Source of the DNA: Amorphophallus konjac
Taxonomy: Eukaryota > Streptophyta > Magnoliopsida > Alismatales > Araceae
DNA length: 64,000 nucleotides
Assembly (NCBI GenBank): GCA_022559845.1
Contig: CM040120.1
Coordinates: 311,462,740-311,526,739 of the forward strand
Direction: 5' to 3'
Made by a program: the position numbers and the translations under genes. Below, one piece after another: positions 1 to 8,889 of this stretch; position 1 is the first letter of the stretch; every line of letters begins with the position of its first letter. The notes beneath the pieces are model-generated. The model was given only the letters and a program-made list of their open reading frames with translations. It was not told the DNA's origin and searched no databases.

Positions 1-489
1 AGTATGGTGCACCCGGGGTGGTGAACGAGGTTGGGATTCCCGCGGGTGGGAGAATAAAAGGTTGTTGAATTTAAAGGTTCCCGAAAGGTGTGGCGGACGC
101 ACAAGGCAAGTCCGACGTGTTGGGTCGATGTCGGCATTCCTTTCATCTAACCATTTCTTACCTAGGATTATACATGGACCCGCCAATGTTCCCTTTTGAC
201 ACCAAGCCCCATCCAAATACTTAGTCTTCCCGAACCATTTATGGAATTCAACGAAGACTAGGTCTCCGTTGTGCACAATTTGTCCAGTCGTAAAGATGGC
301 TACAATTTCGGGGGATACCCAATTATCTTCTTCCATGTCGATGAAGTCAATTTCTGTGGGGCTCCCATTAGGTAGGTATGCTTGGGATATGATGGGAATT
401 GGGGCCTTTTGGTCGGTAGACTCAATGACAATGGGAGGTGGATAATGCATAGAACGATCCGATGAGAACTCTAATGCAAGCGTGCTCAT
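1..489 (-). CDS. Unrecognised open frame after the PBS of element A, partial
   Basis: An uninterrupted minus-strand frame starts at an ATG at 489 and runs off the left edge, giving 163 codons with no stop. It begins 33 bases after the primer-binding site of element A, where gag or an extra upstream ORF of an LTR retrotransposon is expected. I do not recognise a family. The visible protein has a proline-rich start (about residues 20-45), an acidic stretch around residues 50-56 and a tryptophan/cysteine-containing middle (about residues 78-105). No zinc knuckle or protease motif is seen. It is the only long retroelement frame in the window without a stop codon, so element A may be the youngest insertion. 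It could be the start of a gag, or the unknown ORF1 of some Tat/Ogre elements. That it is retroelement coding is inferred from position. Confidence 0.5.
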   Translation of the reverse strand, partial: MSTLALEFSSDRSMHYPPPIVIESTDQKAPIPIISQAYLPNGSPTEIDFIDMEEDNWVSPEIVAIFTTGQIVHNGDLVFVEFHKWFGKTKYLDGAWCQKGTLAGPCIILGKKWLDERNADIDPTRRTCLVRPPHLSGTFKFNNLLFSHPRESQPRSPPRVHHT

Positions 490-521
490 GGACTTGACTT
501 GTGAGAACAAATCAAAGACTT

Positions 522-533
522 GCTCTGATACCA
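522..533 (-). promoter_or_regulatory. Primer-binding site of element A (initiator-Met tRNA)
   Basis: The minus strand reads TGGTATCAGAGC, the usual plant PBS complementary to the 3' end of initiator-Met tRNA. It lies five bases inside the end of the LTR (CA at 540-539 on the minus strand). It fixes element A as minus-strand, with its 5' LTR at higher coordinates. Confidence 0.85.
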
Positions 534-1932
534 CTTGATGTGACACGACCTTGGACTTAAGCAAGCAAGCACATTCGCAATCTAAATGGGCCAATTTGGG
601 CCGCCACTCTCTCGTCGCTCACCCAAGCCCGGGGTAACTTGGCGATGCCAAGTGGAGGATGTGGGGTTGGGCCCTTGCTGGTAGAGAGCCAGCAAGGCCA
701 AGATTTGATTCCCAATGGATTTGGAAGCCCAATTCAACGGGGCCGACGAAGTGCCGAAGGCACCGGTTGCACTCTTCCCACGGTGATCACTCAAGACAAC
801 GGGGCTTGAGGATCGGGCTCTCACTCGCATAACCAGCGGAATTAAGAACTAATATTGAAAGACAAGCACTAAGTGGAGTGAAGGTTTGAGCACTTACTCG
901 ACCGGTTTGAAGAAACCGGTCCCGGTCGGAGACGAGGGCGAGCGGGGAGGCGAGTGGATCCCCACACGCCGCGGCGGTGTCGCTTGACCTGCCCAAACAA
1001 AGTACACCACTACACCTCTCGCAGGAGGGGGAACTTGGGGTGGTGGTTAATGATATTACATCAATACTACCTCCACGCAGGGAGGGGCCTTCAGCCAGCC
1101 AAGCGGGGTGGGGAAACCAAAGCAAAGAACGAGGAACAAGGGTGGACGTCGAATCTGCCTACTGTCTACGAACCAGGACAGAGGGTCGGTGTTGCTGTTG
1201 TAGATCTTGGTCAAGAATTTTGCTAATGGCGAAACCAGCGGCGAAATCTTCGTAACAGGAAGGGGAATGCCTTAGAATTTTTTTAATTTCTTATGGAGTC
1301 GCTGAAGGTCGGGGAAGAAGCTTGAACAGGGCCTCTATTTCTTGGACTAGCAGGGGCTGGTCACCAACAGTAGGATGCAGTAGCTGTCCTGGCCGCTCCC
1401 GAACTCAAAATTTGTTTCCGTCAGCGCCGTTAGAACCATGGGTGAGTCCTCTTTGCATAAAAAGAAACAAGGACGCCAGAAGAGAATGGAGACGATCTGT
1501 GGAGCCAGAAGAGTGAGGAGGTGTCGATGCAGACTGGGGAAGGCAGAGCCGCGCAACCGTGGAAGAAAATTGGTAACTTCTGTTCCCGGATGCTGAATGG
1601 GCTTCTGCTTCTTGATTCTGAAGGTAGACAGGCGATGAAGAACTTTGAAGAAGGACTTGAGGACTGATTCCTTCGGGGCTGGTCGTGGCAGAGTTTCTAA
1701 GCCGGCTCTGGTCCTCAGCCGAGGCAGAACCGCGCAGCTGTGGGAGAATGGACCTCCTGGACGACTCGGAGATCAGAAGAAGATGAAACCACATCGGTTA
1801 CGAAGGCGACTGGCAGATGCTTCCGACGATAGCTCTTGGGTCTTCAAACTCATCTAGAGGAGGTCGTGGTGGCCGCTGCAAGTTGCTGGTCTGTTGTAGA
1901 TCTTCAGTTGAGAGCTGTAGGTTGATGATGAT

Positions 1933-2058
1933 GGGGGGGAATGGGGTATATGGGAGGGGAAATGAGGGTGGATGAGTGTGGGAAAGCCCGGGCTGTGAGG
2001 GGGTCTAGGAGGGGGTGTTCTAAGGTGGGGGAGGGGAAGAATGGGGTCTGGAAGGGGG
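1933..2058 (+). repeat. G-rich tract with two quadruplex-type motifs
   Basis: The plus strand is strongly G-rich from about 1930 to 2400. Two places have four or more runs of at least three G with loops of seven or fewer bases: 1933-1959 and 2027-2058. On the minus (transcribed) strand of element A this is a C-rich leader, so any quadruplex would form in the template DNA strand and not in the RNA. Confidence 0.5.
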
Positions 2059-2552
2059 TTGAACAGGTGGTGGGAGGAGGAGTTACGAATTTGGGAAGGT
2101 GGGTGAGAGGAGAAGGTGAGGGGGGGCACAAGTGAGTGGAGGGAAGGGTGGATTTCAAATTTGAAATGGCATTGGAAGTTGTGGGGTTGTGTGGGGAAGG
2201 GGTTGATTGTGTTGGAATGGGGAAAGTGGTGTTGGAATGGTGAGGGATCTCCTTGGGACTAGGGGGGTGGAGTAATGGAGGCCATGGGGAAGTGGAGGGC
2301 TTTAATGATGGTAGGTGGGGGTTGAGGTGGTTGGGAAGGGAGGAGAGAGAAGAAAATTCGAAATTGGGTGATGAGGAGAGAGAAAGTGGAGTGAAAAAGA
2401 GGGATTAAGAGAGGGAAGGGTGGGGAATCTCTCCCCTAGGGTTTCTCACCAAAAAAATGTTGGAATCACTCCACTAAACTAAGCTTTGGACTCTCAAATG
2501 GTAATTTTTTCATTGATTGATTCATTACCTCCAAATGAAGGAAATGGGGCCC

Positions 2553-2560
2553 TATATATA
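2553..2560 (-). promoter_or_regulatory. TATA box of the element A LTR
   Basis: TATATATA flanked by GC-rich sequence, about 240 bases downstream of the LTR start on the minus strand. This is the most plausible core promoter of element A, inferred from sequence and position. Confidence 0.5.
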
Positions 2561-2802
2561 GGAAACCCACATTTTACAATAAGACCCTGACAAAAGACTC
2601 ATTGACAAATAACCGAAGGGCTAGGGGAGCTCATTGGGCCAAGCCCGAAGAAGTGGGCCCAATTAGCACATTACACACTCTAATGACACTTAAACCTAGG
2701 AAAATAAATGCAAGACTTAGGGACATGACTCAAATAAAATATAAATTACATCAAATGACTCAAGTAAAATTACATAGGACTCAAAATTAAATGACTAAAC
2801 CA

Positions 2803-3715
2803 TGCCGGATGCAACCGGGGCGAGGAGACGAGCTGTGAAGGTGGGCATGGGAGGTGATGTCCCCATCACTTTAGGTGGCTCATTTCTTTGCTTCGGCTGC
2901 TTCTTTCGTTTCTTGAATTTTCCGCCAAATCTTCTCCTTTGGCGTAGAAATTGTCTAACTCTTCTTGTCAACATGGCAAATTCTTCATCATCTGTGGTTC
3001 CCATCGAATCCTCTTGACTTGAGATGTACTCCGGGTTTGCCTTTAATGCGATGGACTTCTTCTTCTTCGTGTCCTCTTCCGTCCTTTTTATATTAATCAC
3101 ATAGGCCATCAAAGACCCTATGAGCACATCCATGGTGAGGGTAGACAAATCTTTTGAGTCCTCTATCACGGTCGCCTTGGTGTGCCAACTTGGTGATAGG
3201 GACCTAAGCACTTTCATTACCAAATTTGTATCTTTGAACTCTCTTCCGAGTGACTTCAACCCATTTGTGATCTCCATGAGACGTGCAAACATCTCGGAGA
3301 TATTCTCTTCCTCTTTCATATGGAATAGCTCGTAATCTCAGATCAACATGTTCGCTTTCGTTTCCTTGACCTCTGTGGTGCCTTCATAAATTAGCTTGAG
3401 CTTGTCCCACATTTCTTTCGCGCTGCTACACATGGAAACACGAGCATATTCATTAGGGTGAATAGCACACTGAATAATATTTAATGCATTAAAATTCATA
3501 GTGGCCTTCTTGATACTTTCATCATCCCACATATCCTCATCCGGGTGTAAAATGTACGGACCATTCCTAATGACAGTCCATATTTCATGACTTTGAGCAT
3601 GTAGAAAGACAGTCATCCTATTCTTCCAATAGGGGTAGTTACTGCCATCAAAGAATGGTGGCCAATGAATACAATGCCCATCGGGCATTAACCCCTTGTT
3701 AAGATTGTTAGCCAT
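2803..3715 (-). pseudogene. gag: Element B gag (copia type), interrupted by element A
   Basis: This is the nucleocapsid/capsid precursor of a Ty1/copia element. One frame runs from the ATG at 3715 with a single internal stop at 3340-3338 (TGA). The first 125 residues carry the N-terminal gag block: a phenylalanine-aspartate-glycine motif near residue 22, then WKNRM, then a tryptophan-rich helix. The frame continues past the stop through the second half of the UBN2 gag domain (to about residue 240) and a basic arginine/lysine stretch. Sense is then lost near 2850-2803, where a zinc knuckle should be; a neighbouring frame shows a degenerate PGxIR-like remnant. Element A begins there, so the rest of gag and any pol lie left of the window. 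Unlike elements C and D, this gag keeps the whole UBN2 domain. Confidence 0.8.
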
Positions 3716-3767
3716 TCCTAACAGATCTCTCTAAACCGCAAGGTTTCTAGATGAAAACAGAGCCGAG

Positions 3768-3779
3768 GCACTGATACCA
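3768..3779 (-). promoter_or_regulatory. Primer-binding site of element B
   Basis: The minus strand reads TGGTATCAGTGC, one mismatch from the initiator-Met PBS. It is separated from the LTR end (CCAACA) by the two bases AT, the same spacer seen in elements C and D. Confidence 0.8.
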
Positions 3780-4686
3780 ATTGTTGGCCCGGTTAGGAAG
3801 GCAATCGAGAGGGGGGGGGGGTGAATTGATTGCCCACCCTTTAGAACAAAATTAGACAAATCCACGTAGATGGTAGATACACACTATCCCTCTCTTGATA
3901 AAATGCAGAGACAACGATACAAAATGATGAAGCTCACTGATTCAAGCTTGATTAAAATATATATGTGATAAGAAAACAAGCACTCACAACTCCACAATGC
4001 TAAATGATGATCACTCGGATGATAATAAATGAACGGACAGTTGATAAATCTCTCGTCTCACTGAATCACACTAGTTATATGAACGGACAGGATATATCAG
4101 CAAACACACAAAGAGCAAACCATGGCACATTGATTTTTAGGTGGTTCGGACGCACCCAAGTGTCATCCTATGTCCACCACTCTCAACTCGAGAGGATTCC
4201 ACTAAGCACGCTGCATGACAGCAGCAACCACCACACACCCGCGGGCATGACGGCCCACACACGTGGGTTCTCGCATGACGACGAGAAACCGCACACACAC
4301 GGAGCAAGATCCAAAACCGTCTAAGACAATTAAGGATGGGAAAATACAAAGCCTAGTCTAAGATTAACAATCTAAGCTCAAAATGAAATAAATAATGTAG
4401 ATCTTCCCCTTAAATCTATAAACAAACTTGGAGATGTGTGAAGAGGGCACTGGAATGATAGAACCGAGAGTGAGGGAAGAAGCCGGTCTTGAAGAATGGA
4501 ACGCCCGAAGTAGTGAACGACGAGGAAGCAGTTGTGGCCTCCAGATCGAAGCTCGAACTCATGGAGATCAAACTCGGCGTCGTCTTCCTTCTCCTCCAGC
4601 AGTGTGCGAACTCCTTCTTCTCCTACAAGAAAGGATGAACACGTTAAAACTCCTAGGATTGATTTCTCCTGATCGGACATGGCGGC

Positions 4687-4694
4687 TATATATA
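4687..4694 (-). promoter_or_regulatory. TATA box of the element B LTR
   Basis: TATATATA on the minus strand. It separates a palindrome-rich U3 (higher coordinates) from a roughly 900-base R-U5 region leading to the PBS. Confidence 0.55.
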
Positions 4695-4867
4695 CCAAGG
4701 AGAGATTAAGCCAATAGGACCAAAATAGCCCTCCAAAAACCATTTCATACCATTCACAATAGATGGTGGATGCCCTAAGGCCAATATGATAAACAACCCA
4801 AGCAAACGGATCTCAAGATAATAGGTTCGCAACCAGATCTGGAAATCACGATCGGGATGCTCGGAAC

Positions 4868-5257
4868 AAGTGTCGACTCATAGAGTTGACTCTTGCTTCA
4901 CGAGTGTTCTTCCATAACACATAAATCAGAACTCAGTTGAAAAGTGTCGACTCTTGAGGTTGACACTTTTTCAAACTTGTTTTGTTCTGTGAAGAGAATA
5001 ACATTCACGGTGAAAAGTGTCGACTCTTGAGGTCGACACTTTTTCACGATGGTTCTGTTTTAACAAATTTAACTAGTCTCACCTGTAAGTGTCGACTCTA
5101 GAGGTCGACACTTTTTCCCGAGGCTTCTGTTTGCCTCAAAACACCAGCAGCTCCTGTAAGTGTCGACTCTTGGAGTCGACACTTCCTACCAGCATTATCA
5201 AAAATAACGTACAGTAGAGAAGTGTAAACTAAGTGTCGACTTCTAGAGTCGACACTT
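4868..5257. repeat. Six palindromes at about 73-bp period in the element B U3
   Basis: Six copies of an imperfect palindrome with arms AAGTGTCGACTC and GAGTCGACACTT occur at about 4868-4894, 4940-4971, 5012-5046, 5087-5116, 5157-5184 and 5231-5257. Starts are 70-74 bases apart. The palindrome is conserved while the sequence between units is not obviously repeated. Each unit is centred near SalI-type GTCGAC sequence and would form a stem of 10-14 base pairs. Confidence 0.85.
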
Positions 5258-6225
5258 TACCTGACATGCTTGAAAACTTAGTAAAATCACTTCAAGCACC
5301 ACATGTTTTCAAACAACCATTAAGATCAATCAAATATGCACTTGTAAAAGAGATTGCCAAGGATTAAACCAGTTTTTAACAAACAATTATTCCATCCACA
5401 TGAAATTGCAATTAAGCCATGACTTCTTACCTTGAACTTGCACATTAAGGATTTGTCCTGCTACTACACATGAAGAAGCATTCTTACATTTCCAACCCAG
5501 ATCACAAACTCCATTTCAAATCATGTTGAAGCATGGGAAGCACAACCTAAGTGAGAGCCAACCACTTTTCCATCTAACAATTAAACCACACAACAATTTT
5601 ATAGCAATTAGAACTTATGCTTCAATCATACATTATAGCAAGATTTGAGCTGCCAATGCAACATCCACATTTATCAATTCACACACATATTCAATATGCA
5701 ACAGTCTAGCTTGATGAATATCCAAACAACAAGAAAAGCAACTATTGCACCAAATGATCAATCAAAATTCACATGGCTATTCTCAAATCAACCAACACAT
5801 GATTGGTCCAAAGTTCAGTCTAACAAAACTCAATTTAAAACGTAATATAACTAAACTTAACTCAATCACCCACAAGCTATTCAAAGCTCACTTTCATCAA
5901 AGATCTATCAATGCAAATCGTAGAGACGATATCAAATATCTATCATCACATATATTCTTCGTCAAAACAACCCGGGGCACAATAGCAGTATAGCAGCAAC
6001 ACCTGCATTAGCATGGTAGCAAGCAGCAAAAAGCAACCAGCAGTAGCTCTTCAATGAAGCTATCAGTGGTAGCAGATAGCAGCTATCTTCAGAATTGCAA
6101 AGCATGAACATAGTAGAAATCTACTGCAGAAAGCCCAAGAAGAAATCCAGAATGAAGAAGCCTCCAACCGCTGAAGAATTAAGCCTGAAAATCACCTCAA
6201 AGGTAGCTTTGTACCCGCTGAAGAA

Positions 6226-7399
6226 TAAGGGTGAAAAATATCCCTTAAGACTGACAAATACACAATACGGGTGACAAATACCCTCTCAAGGGTAACAAAT
6301 GCATGATATGGATGTTAAATGCTTGATGAAGCTAAAAGCAACGGAAGTGGATCAAATGGAGTCGACGCAACAACTATGGAGTCGACGCAGCGAGGTTCCA
6401 AAGAGAAGAAAAATGTGAACTATTCAAAGCATGGTTTCAGCTACGGACTAAGGGTGAAAAATAGATGCACACAAGTAATAAATAGCTGGGTAACAGTAAA
6501 AAATAGCCGATAGTGGAGACAAATGGCTACTCACTGGTGAAAAATGACTCATAGCCATGACAGTCGAAGTGTGATCAAGTTAGTTCAAAGAATCTGACTG
6601 TCTTAGAGTTCTTCAACTCTACTGGCTTGAATCTGGAGATATCTTAAGCCTCAGATGACCCTGATTAACCTGACTTAAGATCTTGAAACTGTGTTAGACT
6701 CCAGTCTGATGGCTTTCAACGGTGAATGAGTTGAACTGCAGCGGCCGTAGACTTAATTGCTGAAGGAGAACTCAATCCAGATGAGTTGGTCTGATTCTAA
6801 TCATATCAGTAATAGCAATCTGATGCTGCTGTTTGAATGTCATCGAAGCTCTGGCTTGCAGAACACTTATAGATTCATAAGCCTTCTCCGGCACTGTCAG
6901 AGAAGAAGAAGAAAGAGCAGCTGTAGAACTGAAAACAAAAGAGGAACTGCAAAGGCTGCAAGGAAGATAGAAGAAGAAAAAGAGGCTGAGACTTCTACGA
7001 AGATGGAATTGTGGAGAAGAAAGAGTCAAAGAGAAGAAGCTGATATGAAGATTGAATATGTGAAGAATCACCCAAATAGTTGAAGGATGGTAACGGTAAC
7101 AAATGGGTAACGGCGATGGCTCAACCCAAATAAGGGTGACAAATAACTAGATAGGGGTGACAACTGAGCTATAAGGGTGAAAAATACCCAATAAGGCCAC
7201 TAAATGGCTGAGAAGGCTGAAGATAACCAAAATCCAACACACTGCGTCAACGCAGCATCCTATGTGCGTTAACTCAATCAGGCTGAAATGCCAAAGGCAG
7301 AGAGAAGAGTTTTAGCGACAATATAAGGGTGACAAATGGCTTTATAAGATAGACAAATAGCCCTTTAATTGTGTAAAATGTATTGGTAAGGTTGTAAAA
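6226..7399 (+). repeat. Dispersed GGGTGA(A/C)AAATA motif repeats in the element C U3
   Basis: More than a dozen variants of GGGTGACAAATA or GGGTGAAAAATA are scattered here, several followed by CCC so that they form small palindromes (for example GGGT-GAAAAAT-ACCC near 7176). GTCGAC and GCGTCAACGC elements lie between them. The same motifs occur in the 3' LTR. This is presumably the cis-regulatory part of U3. Confidence 0.7.
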
Positions 7400-7592
7400 T
7401 GGATTGGCTGCTCAGATAAATGGTCGAACACGTAAGATACACAAGCGGGTCACTTGATTATTCTCTCAATCATTTGGCACGTGATCTGAGGTATGATGTC
7501 AGAGGAATGTTCTCTCTCCTGCCACGTGGTCCAATGAGAAAAAGATGGAATCAAATCATCTTATCCAAAGCTCTTCTGGAGGCCCTGTTTGA

Positions 7593-7599
7593 TATAAAA
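7593..7599 (+). promoter_or_regulatory. TATA box of element C 5' LTR
   Basis: TATAAAA, conserved at 34242-34248 in the 3' LTR. A transcript start some 30 bases downstream would give a leader of about 1.2 kb before the PBS. Confidence 0.6.
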
Positions 7600-7675
7600 T
7601 GGAACTTTCTTCCTCCGAAGTAGAGTGCTGCAAGAATGCTATGAGAAAGCTGCGGTTGTGGGAAGGGTGCTTGCA

Positions 7676-7952
7676 GAAGAAGAAAGAAAAAAGAGGAGAG
7701 AGATGCGAGGGCTGTGAGGGCTACCAAGCAGAAAAAAGAAAAAGAGAGAAGAGAGTTCGTGAGAGAAAGAAGAGGAAGAGAGAAGAAGAAAGAAGAAGAG
7801 GAAAGCTACTGTGAGTGCTATAAGCACGAGGGGGCTGTGGAGAGGGCTGAGAGAAGAGAGAGTAGAAGAAAAAAGAGAGAGCTAAAAGGAAGAAAAAGAG
7901 TGAGAAGAAAGAAGAAGAAGAACAGAGAGTTGCAAGTTCAGAGAGAGAGCTA
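7676..7952 (+). repeat. GA-rich low-complexity tract
   Basis: An almost pure purine tract of AGA/GAA type on the plus strand, also present in the 3' LTR (about 34325-34600). The small ORFs in it (Lys/Arg/Glu-rich on one strand, Leu/Phe/Ser-rich on the other) are composition artefacts. Confidence 0.8.
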
Positions 7953-8172
7953 GAAGCTCAGTCCCGAATTCATTCAAAGTGCTTCTTGTGAAGCTACAGA
8001 TCGTGTGTTCTTATTTTGATTTATTGAGCTGTTTATGTTCAGCACTTTTCCTTTTGCTTTGTTTTCTTTTTCTTTTACGCTTCATTTGTGTTTTGCTTTG
8101 TGGTGCTCTGTGCACGCAAGTTGTTTGCACATAGCTTAACTTGTGCGTGGTTGCTCTGGGAAACAAGGGTGT

Positions 8173-8487
8173 GGAGGTGTTCCTCCGTTGTCCCCTCTGT
8201 GATATCAAAGGAAGGGAGACTTGGGTCTCCGGGTTGTGAGTGACTGGAAGTTGCTCACCGGTTCCATCTGAGGTATCAGAGGAACGGAGGTTGGTTCTCC
8301 GGGTCACTACCTGTGGTAGTAGGTTCTGATCTTATGGGTTGCAAGGTCAGGGTGTGAAAGATTTGTTTCCCTTGGTCCAAGTTGTTAGGCAGCGTCTGTA
8401 GTGGAGGTTTCTCCACTTTCTTGCTCTGTAAGGGAGGCCTCACTCAGGTTGAGTAAGGGGTGGATGTAGGTCTGTGGGTAGCAGACC
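8173..8487 (+). repeat. Chain of eight stem-loops in the element C leader
   Basis: Consecutive inverted repeats: 8173-8186 (GGAGG-TGTT-CCTCC), 8215-8230 (GGAGAC-TTGG-GTCTCC), 8236-8258 (GTGAG/CTCAC), 8261-8285 (two 5-bp helices, GGTA loop), 8286-8300 (GGAG/CTCC), 8307-8319 (CTACC-TGT-GGTAG), 8401-8416 (GTGGAG-GTTT-CTCCAC) and 8469-8487 (GGTCTG/CAGACC). They fall in the inferred 5' untranslated leader between the TATA box and the PBS. Confidence 0.75.
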
Positions 8488-8784
8488 GAACCACCTAAAA
8501 AATCCAGTGTGCCGTGGTTTGGATTTGTGTGATTGGTCCTTCTCATCTACCTCCCTTTACAAGTTTGTTTATGAGCTATAGATATCATGCATTTTCTTAC
8601 ATGCTAAGTAGCTGTGTCGAGTTTTGATAGAACTAGTGCTTCTGATTTCCACCAAGTGTTAATTGGCTTAGATTTGAAATTGGGTGTAAATTTTATATGG
8701 GATCTATTCACCCCCCCTCTAGTTCCTGCTGCACACACTTCGTGTCCAACGCTTCCACCTATTGTCACTTGAGCACAGAATAAT

Positions 8785-8796
8785 TGGTATCAGAGC
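8785..8796 (+). promoter_or_regulatory. Primer-binding site of element C
   Basis: TGGTATCAGAGC, exactly complementary to initiator-Met tRNA, two bases (AT) after the end of the 5' LTR. Confidence 0.9.
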
Positions 8797-8889
8797 GGGT
8801 CTCTGATCTTGTTTTAGATTTAACAATCTGTAGAGAAAAGATCTGTGTGCTTCATTACTGTTTGTTTTTATCATTCTGAATTTGTGTTG

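Larger units (their letters stand above)
539..2802 (-). repeat. 5' LTR of element A
   Basis: The stretch between the PBS of element A and the broken gag of element B behaves as one LTR of about 2.26 kb. Its minus-strand 3' end reads GTGTCACA next to the PBS. Its minus-strand start is placed at the TG at 2802, where the gag reading of element B loses sense in its zinc-knuckle region. A TATA box lies 240 bases from the start, so U3 is short and R-U5 is about 2 kb. The second LTR and the matching target duplication are outside the window, so the outer boundary is approximate. ORFs inside are low-complexity chance frames. The superfamily is not determined. Confidence 0.6.
3782..5984 (-). repeat. 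5' LTR of element B
   Basis: The minus-strand LTR ends CCGGGCCAACA beside the PBS at 3782. Its start is placed at 5984 for two reasons: element C LTR sequence resumes exactly at 5985 (GCAGTATAGCAG also occurs in the 3' LTR of C), and the last bases, CCCGGGGCACAATA on the plus strand, resemble the inverted terminal repeat with TG changed to TA. Length is about 2.2 kb. It holds a TATA box at 4694-4687 and, upstream of it on the minus strand, an array of palindromes (4868-5257). From 5270 to 5984 it is AT-rich with no further structure I could see. Its first 404 bases (minus-strand sense) recur at 52332-52735. Confidence 0.75.
5985..8782 (+). repeat. 5' LTR of element C, first 255 bases cut off by element B
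   Basis: The match to the 3' LTR of C (which starts at 17862) begins at its base 256, consistent with element B having inserted there. It ends at 8782 just before the AT spacer and PBS. The visible 2798 bases plus the missing 255 agree with the 3' LTR length of 3058 after removal of its insertions. The two LTRs look about 94 percent identical over the stretches I compared. Regions in order: repeated GGGTGA-type motifs (6226-7399), a TATA box (7593), a GA-rich tract (7676-7952), a hairpin chain (8173-8487) and a conserved copia U5 motif (GACCGAACCACC near 8484). Confidence 0.9.

Noticed and set aside
1854..2158. Pro/Ser/His-rich minus-strand ORFs of 84-91 codons
   Set aside because: Composition artefact of the G-rich tract in the element A LTR.
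4868..5257. CRISPR-like pattern: conserved palindromic repeats with unlike spacers
   Set aside because: Repeats are imperfect, spacers are long, there is no cas gene, and the array sits inside the U3 of a plant LTR retrotransposon.
7599..7953. Several small ORFs coding Lys/Arg/Glu-rich or Leu/Phe-rich (signal-peptide-like) peptides, here and at 54350-54704 and 34200-34466
   Set aside because: They are translations of a GA-rich low-complexity tract inside the element C LTR; the frames differ between the two LTRs.
8785..8796. Possible tRNA gene fragments at TGGTATCAGAGC sites
   Set aside because: Only 12-14 bases match the tRNA 3' end and each site sits at an LTR boundary, so these are primer-binding sites.
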